64,000 bases of DNA from assembly GCF_025685575.1 (NCBI RefSeq), contig NZ_JAGSYD010000002.1:310001-374000 (forward strand), in the 5' to 3' direction. Below are positions 52,635 to 61,110 of the stretch, one piece after another (position 1 is the first letter of the stretch; each line of letters begins with the position of its first letter). Both the position numbers and the translations under genes were made by a program. The DNA comes from Granulicella cerasi (GTDB lineage Bacteria; Acidobacteriota; Terriglobia; Terriglobales; Acidobacteriaceae). Under the pieces are notes generated by a model that was given only the letters and a program-made list of their open reading frames with translations, was not told the DNA's origin and did no database searches.

Positions 52635-53612
52635 ATGACTCCGACTATCGATTCGCAAGAAACCGTTACAGACCTTTACGGCTCCGTCACAGTGGCAGAG
52701 GAGAAGCGCCGCAAGCTGCGCGAAGAGATCCGCCTCGGCCGCAAGTTTGACGATGGCCGCATCAACTGGGTCACCGCCATCGCGATGACCGCCTTCCACG
52801 TGCTTGCGATCGGTGCGTTCTTCTTCTTCTCGTGGAAGAACGTGGCTGCCGCTGTTGTCATGTACTTCCTCGCGATCAACGTGGGCATCGGCATGTGCTA
52901 TCACCGCCTGCTGACGCACCGCGGCTATCGCACCTCGAAGTTCTGGGAGTACGTGCTGACCATCTGCGGCACGCTCGCACTTGAAGGCGGACCGATTTTC
53001 TGGGTGGCCACGCACCGCGTGCATCACCAGAATTCAGACCAGGAAGGCGATCCGCACTCGCCGCATGACGGCACCTGGTGGGCGCACGCTGGCTGGATTC
53101 TTACCGGCCGCGCGCTGCACTCGGAAACCGCTCTTCTCGGCCGCTACGCTCCCGACCTTACGCGCGATCGCGTGCACGTCTGGCTGTCGAAGTACCACTG
53201 GCTCCCGCTGACGATCGCAGGCTTCCTCCAGATCGGCATCGGTGCTGCACTCGCCCCTGCTGGCCACCGCCTCGCTGGCGGCCTCGGCATGATGTTCTGG
53301 GCGACCTTCCTCCGCGTCTGCCTCGGCCTGCACGCTACCTGGCTGACGAACTCGGCTGCTCACCTCTGGGGCAAGCGCCGCTTCGAAACGCGCGATGACT
53401 CGCGTAACAGCTGGTGGGTTGCGATCTTCACCGGTGGCGAAGGCTGGCACAACAACCATCACGCGCATCCGGTCAGCGCTCGTCACGGCCTGGTCTGGTA
53501 TGAGTTCGACATCAACTACTACGGCATCTGGCTCATGGAGAAGCTCGGCCTCGCGAAGAAGGTCCAGATCGCGAAGTGGGATCCGGAAAACCCGAAGCCC
53601 GCTGGCGTCTAG
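52635..53612 (+). CDS. Acyl-CoA/acyl-lipid delta-9-type fatty acid desaturase
   Basis: 325 residues from ATG 52635, AAGGAAG seven bases upstream. Three His boxes are intact: CYHRLLTHRGY, THRVHHQNSDQ and GEGWHNNHHAHP. Membrane segments flank the first box and lie before the last. It introduces a cis double bond in membrane fatty acids, with di-iron and electron donor. Single-gene unit between two strong terminators. Acyl-CoA versus lipid-bound substrate is not distinguishable. Confidence 0.93.
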   Translation: MTPTIDSQETVTDLYGSVTVAEEKRRKLREEIRLGRKFDDGRINWVTAIAMTAFHVLAIGAFFFFSWKNVAAAVVMYFLAINVGIGMCYHRLLTHRGYRTSKFWEYVLTICGTLALEGGPIFWVATHRVHHQNSDQEGDPHSPHDGTWWAHAGWILTGRALHSETALLGRYAPDLTRDRVHVWLSKYHWLPLTIAGFLQIGIGAALAPAGHRLAGGLGMMFWATFLRVCLGLHATWLTNSAAHLWGKRRFETRDDSRNSWWVAIFTGGEGWHNNHHAHPVSARHGLVWYEFDINYYGIWLMEKLGLAKKVQIAKWDPENPKPAGV

Positions 53613-53629
53613 TCGATCCGCAAAAGCGA

Positions 53630-53657
53630 AAGGCCGCTCTCACAAGAGAGCGGCCTT
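53630..53657 (+). terminator. Terminator of the desaturase gene
   Basis: Perfect 12-bp stem (53630-53641 with 53646-53657), loop ACAA, then CTGCTTTT. Confidence 0.92.
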
Positions 53658-53672
53658 CTGCTTTTGGCGCCG

Positions 53673-53702
53673 CTTCCCTCATCTATACTTCCCTCATCTA
53701 TG
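53673..53702 (+). repeat. 15-bp tandem repeat over the histidine kinase start
   Basis: CTTCCCTCATCTATA (53673-53687) is repeated as CTTCCCTCATCTATG (53688-53702). The second unit contains the start codon ATG 53700; the junction creates TATACT (53684-53689), a -10-like box ten bases before it. Confidence 0.75.
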
Positions 53703-54635
53703 AACCTCACCCGGCGCCGAGGAGCGATCGCGTTTTTCATCACACTCGGCGTCTGCCTGACGGTGCTTGCCGTGGTGCTGAACATCTCCTGGGTTCACAA
53801 TAACGGCCGCCGCCTCGCGCTCGATCTGCTGGGCATCATCCTCTTTGCGATCCTCATCGCAGGCGTCGTCATCAACACCGTCTTCCTCGTCCGCGAGATC
53901 CGCCGCAACGAGCGCCAGGACTCCTTCCTCAACGCCGTCACTCACGAGTTAAAGACGCCGATCGCGAGCATCCGCCTTTATCTCGACACGCTCGAGCGCA
54001 GAACGCTCGACGAGGCACAGCGGCACAAGTTCTACACGGTCATGCGATCTGACACCGACCGCCTGCTCGCCACCGTGGAACAAGTGCTCAAAGCCGGCGA
54101 GCTCGGGCAACGAGCCAATCAAGGCCGCTTCGAGCGCATCGATCTTCATGCGCTGATGGCTGACTCCGTAGCGGTCGCCCTGCAGCGGCATCAACTCTCA
54201 CCGAGCGCCATCACGCTCGCTGAACCTTCGGGCGGCGTCCGCCTCTACGTGATGGGCAATCCTGAAGACCTCCGCACTGCGGTCATCAATCTGCTGGACA
54301 ACGCGGTGAAGTATTCGCCGAACGGTGTAAATGTGCGCTGCCGCGTTTCGATCGACCAATACACCTGGGCGTTGATCACCATTGAAGATCAGGGACTCGG
54401 CATCGATCCGCGCGAGCTTAAGCGCATCTTCAAACGCTTCTATCGGTCGTTCTCCACGGACCGCGTGAAGATCAAGGGAACGGGTCTCGGACTCTTTCTG
54501 GTGAAGACCATCGCGAAACAGCATGGCGGCAGCATCCGCGCGCAGAGCGAAGGGCTTGGGCATGGAGCTACCATGTTGTTGAGGCTTCCCCTGGCTATCG
54601 CGAACGGCGTAGCCGCTGTGTCGGAGAACGTATGA
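53700..54635 (+). CDS. Sensor histidine kinase
   Basis: 311 residues from ATG 53700. Two membrane helices (about residues 9-29 and 41-64) are separated by only ~11 residues, so there is no periplasmic sensor domain. The dimerisation helix has the phospho-acceptor His82 in AVTHELKTPIASIR. The ATPase has NLLDNAVKYSPNG (N box), DQGLGID (G1), FKRFYRS (F box) and GTGLGLFLVK (G2). It overlaps the regulator start by four bases (ATGA). Copper genes follow downstream, so a metal or envelope signal is possible but not shown. Confidence 0.92.
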   Translation: MNLTRRRGAIAFFITLGVCLTVLAVVLNISWVHNNGRRLALDLLGIILFAILIAGVVINTVFLVREIRRNERQDSFLNAVTHELKTPIASIRLYLDTLERRTLDEAQRHKFYTVMRSDTDRLLATVEQVLKAGELGQRANQGRFERIDLHALMADSVAVALQRHQLSPSAITLAEPSGGVRLYVMGNPEDLRTAVINLLDNAVKYSPNGVNVRCRVSIDQYTWALITIEDQGLGIDPRELKRIFKRFYRSFSTDRVKIKGTGLGLFLVKTIAKQHGGSIRAQSEGLGHGATMLLRLPLAIANGVAAVSENV

Positions 54636-55378
54636 GTGATTCCAACACGACGCCGCTGATCGCCGTCGTTGAAGACGAAGAACATATCGCGCAGGGCCTC
54701 CTGTTCAACCTCGAAGCAGAAGGCTACCGCGTCCATCATGAAGCTGACGGCGATGCTGCGCTCGCGTGGTTGCTGGAACACGCGAGCGAGCTTTCGGCTG
54801 TGGTGCTTGACGTGATGCTGCCGGGGATGGATGGCTTCTCCATCGCACGCGCTCTACGCGATGCAGGATGGTATGTGCCTGTGCTCATGCTGACTGCGCG
54901 CGGACGCACGGAGGACATCGTGCAAGGCTTCGCAGCAGGTGCGGATGATTATCTGCCCAAGCCCTTCGACCTGAATGTTCTACTCGCGCGACTGCACGCG
55001 CTGATGCGCCGCGTGCAGTGGCAACGAACACCGCTACATCCGCAGACAGACGCAGCCATCGACGAACAACCAGTACGTCTCGGTGAGCGTGAGATCGACC
55101 TCGCAGGCCTGGAAATCCGGGGCGGCGAGCAGGTTGTGCACATGACTGTAATGGAAGCCGACCTGCTGCGTTATCTGCTTGAGCGACCCAATAAAGTGAT
55201 CGCCCGCAAAGACCTGCTGGAAAACGTGTGGCACGTGCACGAAGATACCGACACGCGTGCCATCGACAACTTCATCGTGCGCTTGCGTCGCTACCTCGAA
55301 CCCGATCCGGCGAATCCTCGCTTCCTGATCACGGTTCGCGGAGTGGGCTATCGCTTCGCACCGGAGTTCTCTGCCTAG
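54632..55378 (+). CDS. OmpR/PhoB-type response regulator
   Basis: 248 residues. The receiver has the acidic pair in VVEDEEH, phospho-acceptor Asp60 in VVLDVMLPG, Thr in MLTARG and Lys in LPKPFDL. The C-terminal winged helix has MTVMEADLLRYLLERPNKVIARKDLLENVW and DTRAIDNFIVRLRRYLE...LITVRGVGYRF. It is translationally coupled to the kinase gene and is its obvious partner. The copper chaperone gene starts 34 bases downstream. Confidence 0.95.
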   Translation: MSDSNTTPLIAVVEDEEHIAQGLLFNLEAEGYRVHHEADGDAALAWLLEHASELSAVVLDVMLPGMDGFSIARALRDAGWYVPVLMLTARGRTEDIVQGFAAGADDYLPKPFDLNVLLARLHALMRRVQWQRTPLHPQTDAAIDEQPVRLGEREIDLAGLEIRGGEQVVHMTVMEADLLRYLLERPNKVIARKDLLENVWHVHEDTDTRAIDNFIVRLRRYLEPDPANPRFLITVRGVGYRFAPEFSA

Positions 55379-55412
55379 ACGACTCTCGTAACCGGAAGCA
55401 TTGGAAGTAAAG

Positions 55413-55619
55413 ATGGCAAAGCTAACTCTCGAGATCGAAAAGATGAGCTGTGGCGGATGCGTTCGCAGCGTGATGAAAACGCTGAACGCGCTCGACGGCA
55501 CGCGCGCCACCGAAGTTCATATCGGCGGTGCGGAAGCTGAGACAAATTTGCCGTCACAGCAAGTCATCGACGCGTTGACGACGGCCGGCTATCCCACGCG
55601 CGTTGTCGCGGGGGCCTAA
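55413..55619 (+). CDS. Heavy-metal-associated domain protein (CopZ-like chaperone)
   Basis: 68 residues from ATG 55413 with GGAAG five bases upstream. A single HMA fold has the metal site in [11 protein letters not shown] (MxCxxC). Such proteins carry Cu(I) to P-type ATPases in the cytoplasm. The stop is one base before the TTG start of the ATPase gene, supporting this partnership. Confidence 0.9.
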   Translation: MAKLTLEIEKMSCGGCVRSVMKTLNALDGTRATEVHIGGAEAETNLPSQQVIDALTTAGYPTRVVAGA

Positions 55620-55620
55620 G

Positions 55621-57876
55621 TTGTCTGAGCAGGCCAGCGTTCGTCTTCAGGTGGAAGGCATGACCTGTGCGGCGTGCCAGGCCCATGTGGAGCGCGCGCT
55701 TGCGGGTGTTTCTGGCGTAGACTCCGCCAACGTCAATCTGATGACGAACACGGCCACCGTAGCAGTACGCACGGCTGTGTCTGCCGATAGCCTCATCACC
55801 GCCGTGCAGCGAGCTGGCTATCGAGCGTCCCTTCCCGGCAGCAAAGCTGCTGGAGCCACGGAAGCGCAGGACTCCGACGCGCAGAGTACGCGCGTGCTGG
55901 GATCGGTGCTGCTGGGTGCGGTGGCGATGCTGCTCTCGATGCCGCTGATGATGCACCCGGGCACATGCGGGCTTTGCGCACGAATGATGCCGCAGTGGTC
56001 CATGCAGATATCCCCCGCGATCTTGCGTTGGACGCTCTGCGCTATCGCGGGCACGAGCATGGTTCTGGCGGGCGAAGTGTATCGTGCAGCCTGGAGCGCG
56101 GCACGGCACGCGGCGAGCAACATGAACACGCTCATCGCTGTCGGGACCCTCGCAGCATTCGCGGCGTCGTTCGCCTCCACGGTTGCGCCGCAGTGGATGC
56201 TCGCCCACGCAGGCTCGGCGGATTTGTACTACGAGGCCGTAGCGTTGATCCTCGCATTCCTGCTCGTGGGCCGCTGGCTTGAGTCGCGCGCGCGACGCCG
56301 TGCAGGCGAAGCGCTCGCGGCGTTCGGCAAAATGCAGGCATCCTCAGCTCGCTTCCTGCTCGGAGCGGAAGAGGCAATCCCCGCGAGTTGGAATGAGCTG
56401 CAGGAGACATCTCTTCCGGTCGACGCGCTCGTGGCAGGAGACATCGTCCGCGTTCTTCCCGGCGACCGCATTCCGGTCGACGGCATCATCCTCGACGGCA
56501 AGAGCTCCGTGAACGAGTCGATGCTGACCGGCGAACCGCTGCCGGTCGTGCGTCATGCGGGCGATCGCGTATCGAGCGGAACCTTGAACCTCGACGGAGT
56601 CCTGGTGCTGCAAGCCACGGCCGTCGGAGCTGATGCCGCCGTCGCACAGGTTGCTCAACTGCTCGAACAGGCGCAGGGAAAGCGCGCGCCGCTGCAGCGA
56701 TGGGGAGATCGCATCAGCGCGATCTTCGTGCCCTGCGTGCTGGTGTTGGCGCTGCTGACCTTTGCGCTCTGGCTGATGGTGGGCCATGTGGGTCCGGTGC
56801 GCGCGTCGTCCATGGCCATCGCTGTGCTGATCGTTGCGTGCCCCTGCGCGATGGGCATCGCGGTACCTGCAGCGGTGACGGTAGCGATCGGTCGCGCTGC
56901 GCAGCTTGGGCTACTGATCAAAGGTGGCGATGTGCTTGAGCGACTTGCTGACATCCAGCGCATCGCTCTGGACAAGACCGGCACCCTGACCCATGGCACA
57001 CCCGCCATCGTCGGCTTTGAGCAACACTATGATGCGTTCTCTCCCCATGATTTGATAGCCTGGGCCGCAGCCGTTGAGAAGAACAGCACGCACCCGCTCG
57101 CGCAAGCTGTGCTCGACTACGCGCAGACGCTGGGGCTCGCGGGACTCGCTGCCACGGAGGCGATCGTGCGCCCCGGTGAAGGCGTCGTCGCGACCGTCGA
57201 TGCGCACGTAGTGGCTGTGGGCAATAGCGCTCTGCTGCCAGTGACGTCCACCGCCGAACATGGCTCGGCGACCCCGCTGTACATCGTCGTGGACGGCGTG
57301 CACGCGGCCACCATGCTTGCGGAGGATCAACCGCGGCCGGAAGCGATCGACGTCGTTCGCGCGTTGAAGACGATCGGCATCCAGCCGCTCATGCTCACTG
57401 GCGACGTCCGCGCCTCTGCTGAAGCCATTGGGCAGCAAGTCGGCATCGAAGAGATTCGCGCAAGCTGCACCCCCGCCGGAAAGACCGAGGCTATCGCGGA
57501 GCTGCAGTCGCGACACCATCGCGTAGCGATGGTGGGTGACGGCATCAACGACGCCGCTGCTCTTGCCACATCGGACCTCGGTATCGCCATGGCAGGTGGC
57601 ACGGACCTTGCCCGCGAGGCTGGCGACATTCTGCTGCTGCGCCCGGACCTTCGCCTGGTGCCAACCGCCTTTCGTCTCGGCCGTCAGGCGCAGCGCGTGA
57701 TGCGGCAAAACATTTTCTGGGCGTTGGGCTACAACGTCATCATGCTGCCGTTGGCCGCCGGAGCGCTGTATCCGCACTTCGGACTCACGCTCAGCCCTGT
57801 TTTTGCGAGCCTGGCGATGGCTCTCAGCTCGCTCTCCGTGCTGGCGAACTCGCTTCGCCTCCGCGCCGCGCGATAA
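55621..57876 (+). CDS. copA: Copper-translocating P1B-type ATPase
   Basis: 751 residues from TTG 55621. One N-terminal HMA domain ([15 protein letters not shown]) is followed by eight membrane helices. The transport motif CPC is Cys407-Pro-Cys409 in [12 protein letters not shown], the phosphorylated Asp451 is in DKTGTLTHG, the HP motif is in THPLAQAV, and [21 protein letters not shown] is the hinge. The phosphatase loop reads LTGEPLPV. An extra Met, His and Cys-rich stretch ([15 protein letters not shown]) lies between helices one and two. It should export Cu(I) and receive it from the adjacent chaperone. Silver is an alternative substrate. Confidence 0.95.
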   Translation: MSEQASVRLQVEGMTCAACQAHVERALAGVSGVDSANVNLMTNTATVAVRTAVSADSLITAVQRAGYRASLPGSKAAGATEAQDSDAQSTRVLGSVLLGAVAMLLSMPLMMHPGTCGLCARMMPQWSMQISPAILRWTLCAIAGTSMVLAGEVYRAAWSAARHAASNMNTLIAVGTLAAFAASFASTVAPQWMLAHAGSADLYYEAVALILAFLLVGRWLESRARRRAGEALAAFGKMQASSARFLLGAEEAIPASWNELQETSLPVDALVAGDIVRVLPGDRIPVDGIILDGKSSVNESMLTGEPLPVVRHAGDRVSSGTLNLDGVLVLQATAVGADAAVAQVAQLLEQAQGKRAPLQRWGDRISAIFVPCVLVLALLTFALWLMVGHVGPVRASSMAIAVLIVACPCAMGIAVPAAVTVAIGRAAQLGLLIKGGDVLERLADIQRIALDKTGTLTHGTPAIVGFEQHYDAFSPHDLIAWAAAVEKNSTHPLAQAVLDYAQTLGLAGLAATEAIVRPGEGVVATVDAHVVAVGNSALLPVTSTAEHGSATPLYIVVDGVHAATMLAEDQPRPEAIDVVRALKTIGIQPLMLTGDVRASAEAIGQQVGIEEIRASCTPAGKTEAIAELQSRHHRVAMVGDGINDAAALATSDLGIAMAGGTDLAREAGDILLLRPDLRLVPTAFRLGRQAQRVMRQNIFWALGYNVIMLPLAAGALYPHFGLTLSPVFASLAMALSSLSVLANSLRLRAAR

Positions 57877-57906
57877 ACTGCTCCCAACAGGACGGTTCAA
57901 CTCTCA

Positions 57907-60264
57907 GTGCGCATTTTCACGCGTTACATCCTTCGCGAAGTGATTGGCTATGCTGCACTCGGCGGCGTGCTCTTCACGTTCATCTTGTTTATGCGCTATC
58001 TGTTGCCGTTGCTGGAACTCGCCGTGCGCGGCGTGGCCGGTCCGGGCGACATTCTCCTGCTCATCGGCTATCTGCTGCCGAACTTCCTCACGCTCACCAT
58101 TCCGATGGCGGTGCTGATCGGCATTCTGCTTGGCCTGAGCCGTCTTGCCGCGGACAGCGAGATCACCGCTATGCGCGCCAGCGGACTCGGGGTGATGTCT
58201 TTCATCCGCATCGTCGGCCTGCTTGCCGTGGTCATGTGGGGCCTCGGCCTGGCGAACTCGCTATGGCTCGCACCCCGCGCGGCCCGGGCGTTGCTTCAGT
58301 ATGAGGAGCAGGCCAAGACCAGTCAGGCCACAGTCGAAGTGCAGGCGCGCGTTTTCTACGAAGACTTCAAGAACTACGTGCTGTACGTGCAGGAAGTCCA
58401 GCCCGGCGCGAATGGGACCGCCCTTTGGAAGCACGTCTTCCTCGCCGATCTGACGAAGCCTTCACAACCGCGCATCATCTCCGCCGAGCGCACGTACGTC
58501 CTCAGCAGCGACGCGCAGACACTTCATCTGCAGATGGAAGATGGTTCGCGGCATGATCTTTCGCGCGACGATCCCAACCGGTACGATATCTCCACCTTCA
58601 ACACCGCGGACCTGCCCGTACAGGTCGGGCAGCAAGGCGAAGACTCTCACTTGAGTCGCCGCGATACGCCGCTGCAGGCAACGCCGACGAGCGAGCTTTG
58701 GACGCTGATGCATCGCCCCGGCGATAGCCGCTCATACCGCATCGAGCTGCACCGTCGCTTTTCTTTCCCGGCCGCCTGCCTGGTGCTCATGCTGGTCGGC
58801 GTGCCCTTGGGACTTTCTTCCAAACGAGGCGGTAAAGGCACGGGCTTCGTCGTTACGCTGCTGCTCGTCTTCCTCTACTACTTCGCGTCGTCGATGGGCA
58901 TTGCAATGGCGCGCCAGGGCAAGGTCTCTGCAGGCGTCGGCGTATGGGGAGCCAACGTGCTCTTCGCGCTCGCTGGCGGAGTGCTCATTCAGCAGATGTC
59001 CCGCAGCGCGCTCTCGCTGGGCCTGCTCTCTCAGCTCGGATCGACGATCGCCGGCATCTTCTCGAAGAAGCAGAAAACTCCGGCCAGCGAGCTGCGTACG
59101 AATACGCTCAGCAATCAATGGACACAACGCCTCCGTCGCGCGCTCCATGTGCGCTTCCCCCTCATCCTCGACGAGTATGTGATGGGCAACTTCGTGCGGA
59201 ACTTCATCCTCGTTCTGCTCAGCCTTACCGTGCTGTTTCTCATCTTCACGTTCTTCGAGCTGATCGGCGACATCATCAAGTACCGCACGCCGCTCGTGAC
59301 CGTGGGCGAGTACCTGATGAACCTCATTCCGTTCATCCTCTATAACGTCACACCTGTCTGCTCGCTCGTCGCCGTGCTCATCACCTTTGGCACGCTCAAC
59401 CGCACCAGCGAACTGACCGCGATGAAGGCCACGGGAACAAGCCTTTACCGCATGGTGACGCCCGTCCTGCTGATTGCGACCTTGATCTCTGCCGCGCTGT
59501 TCGCGTTCGATGAGTTCTATCTGCCCGATGCCAACCGCAAGCAGGAAGCGCTACTCTCCACCATCAAGGGCAAGCCTGCTCAGACGTTTTTGCGTCCTGA
59601 TCGCAAGTGGATGTCCGGGCAATCCGGCGGGTCGACGCAGCCGACGCGCATCTTCTACTACCAGTTCTTCGGTCCAGACACGAACGTCTTCGCAAACCTG
59701 ACGGTCTTCGAGTTTGAGCCCGGAACCTTCCGCCTGACACGCCGCATCTTCGCCACGAGCACGCGCTGGGATGAGAACGAGCACACCTGGATCTTCGAGA
59801 ATGGGTGGCAGCGTTCCTTCGGCGACGACTCCGTCTCGGACTACCAGACCTTCGCCCACGCCACCTTCCCTGAGATTCGCGAACGCCCTTCGTACTTCAA
59901 GAAAGAAGATCGCCAGTCGCAGCAGATGAGTTTCACGGAGCTGCGCACGTATATCCACGACCTGAGCCAGAGCGGTTTCGACACGATGCGTCTGCGCGTG
60001 CAGCTCAATCGGAAACTGGCCTACCCGCTGGTCACCCTCGTCATGGCGTTGATCGCGATTCCTTTTTCACTACAGGCGGGCAAGCGCGGCTCCATCGCGG
60101 GCATGAGCGCGGCCGTGGGACTGGCGATCGCTTATTGGGTCATCGCGGGCATTACCGAAAATCTCGGCAACGTAAACTCACTGCCTGCGGTATTAGCCGC
60201 CTGGTCGCCGGATATCCTCTTCGCCTGCGCTGGCGGCTATCTGCTGCTGAGAACGCCCACGTAA
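57907..60264 (+). CDS. LptF-LptG fusion permease of the LPS transporter
   Basis: 785 residues from GTG 57907. Two YjgP/YjgQ domains are joined: residues 1 to about 383 (MRIFTRYILREVIGYAAL, LTIPMAVLIGILLGLSRLAADSEITAMRASG) and about 410-785 (LDEYVMGNFVRNFILVLLSL, YNVTPVCSLVAVLITFGTLNRTSELTAMKATGTSLYRM). Each has six helices with a periplasmic jellyroll-like part between. A basic linker (KKQKTPASELRTN) connects them. In most bacteria these are separate proteins that, with LptB2, extract LPS from the inner membrane. The expected LptB and LptC genes are not adjacent. Confidence 0.9.
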   Translation: MRIFTRYILREVIGYAALGGVLFTFILFMRYLLPLLELAVRGVAGPGDILLLIGYLLPNFLTLTIPMAVLIGILLGLSRLAADSEITAMRASGLGVMSFIRIVGLLAVVMWGLGLANSLWLAPRAARALLQYEEQAKTSQATVEVQARVFYEDFKNYVLYVQEVQPGANGTALWKHVFLADLTKPSQPRIISAERTYVLSSDAQTLHLQMEDGSRHDLSRDDPNRYDISTFNTADLPVQVGQQGEDSHLSRRDTPLQATPTSELWTLMHRPGDSRSYRIELHRRFSFPAACLVLMLVGVPLGLSSKRGGKGTGFVVTLLLVFLYYFASSMGIAMARQGKVSAGVGVWGANVLFALAGGVLIQQMSRSALSLGLLSQLGSTIAGIFSKKQKTPASELRTNTLSNQWTQRLRRALHVRFPLILDEYVMGNFVRNFILVLLSLTVLFLIFTFFELIGDIIKYRTPLVTVGEYLMNLIPFILYNVTPVCSLVAVLITFGTLNRTSELTAMKATGTSLYRMVTPVLLIATLISAALFAFDEFYLPDANRKQEALLSTIKGKPAQTFLRPDRKWMSGQSGGSTQPTRIFYYQFFGPDTNVFANLTVFEFEPGTFRLTRRIFATSTRWDENEHTWIFENGWQRSFGDDSVSDYQTFAHATFPEIRERPSYFKKEDRQSQQMSFTELRTYIHDLSQSGFDTMRLRVQLNRKLAYPLVTLVMALIAIPFSLQAGKRGSIAGMSAAVGLAIAYWVIAGITENLGNVNSLPAVLAAWSPDILFACAGGYLLLRTPT

Positions 60265-60292
60265 GCGCGTTTTTGCTTACACTGGATGCGAG

Positions 60293-61036
60293 ATGAAATC
60301 CTCGATCGCTTCCCTCTCCGTCCTCGTCCTCACCGGCTCTGCCCTGAGCATCGCCGCGCAGACCGCCAAGCCCGCTGCCGCGCCTCATCGCGCCGCGACC
60401 GCGCACAAGGCGGTGAGCAGCGAATCCGCTCTTGGCGGTTGCGTCACCCTGCCCAAGCTATCTGAAAAGATTCCAGCGCTCCCGGCAGGCAGCCCCTGCG
60501 CGAAGCCGCTCTACACCATCACGAAGCGCTCCGACATTTCGCTCGATTACGCGTCGCCAATGCTGAGCCCCGCGCTGCGCGAGGCTCTCGATGTGAAGCC
60601 GATCACGATCTCGCTCGTTTACATCGACACGAAGATCGGTACCGGCGAACTCGCGCTACCGAACAAGTGGTACACCGTGCACTACACCGGCTACCTTCCC
60701 GACGGCACCAAGTTCGACTCCTCTGTGGACCGCGGCGAGCCCATCTCGTTCCCCTACGGCCAGCACCGCGTCATCCAGGGCTGGGACACCGGCTTTGAAG
60801 GCATGCACGTCGGCGGCAAGCGTCGCCTCTTCGTGCCCTACCCGCTGGCGTACGGCGACCAGGGCCACCCGCCCGTCATCCCCGCAAAGGCAGAGCTGAT
60901 CTTTGACGTGGAACTCGTGGCACAGAGCGACGACCAGCCCAAGCCGAAGGCCGCTCCGGCACCGAAGATGGAAGAGAAGCCCGCAACTCCGGCGACCAAT
61001 GGTGCTGCCCCCACGGCAAAGCCCGAAACCAAGTAA
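60293..61036 (+). CDS. Exported FKBP-type peptidyl-prolyl isomerase
   Basis: 247 residues from ATG 60293. A signal peptide (SSIASLSVLVLTGSALSIAAQ) is followed by ~95 residues of unknown type and a single FKBP domain at about 118-212 (VHYTGYLPDGTKFDSSVDRGEP, VIQGWDTGFEGMHVGGKRRL, YPLAYGDQGHPPVIPAKAELIFDVELV). The tail is Ala, Pro and Lys-rich. It would assist folding in the periplasm or envelope. TACACT nine bases before ATG may be its -10. Confidence 0.92.
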   Translation: MKSSIASLSVLVLTGSALSIAAQTAKPAAAPHRAATAHKAVSSESALGGCVTLPKLSEKIPALPAGSPCAKPLYTITKRSDISLDYASPMLSPALREALDVKPITISLVYIDTKIGTGELALPNKWYTVHYTGYLPDGTKFDSSVDRGEPISFPYGQHRVIQGWDTGFEGMHVGGKRRLFVPYPLAYGDQGHPPVIPAKAELIFDVELVAQSDDQPKPKAAPAPKMEEKPATPATNGAAPTAKPETK

Positions 61037-61050
61037 ATCCACGCTACTGA

Positions 61051-61083
61051 AAACGGTCGCGGCTTTTTGAGCCGCGGCCGTTT
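61051..61083 (+). terminator. Terminator of the FKBP gene
   Basis: AAACGG-CGCGGCT stem with one mismatch, loop TTTTTG-like, right arm ending CCGTTTCTC. Confidence 0.8.
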
Positions 61084-61110
61084 CTCGTTCATCCAATACA
61101 CTGCAGACAG

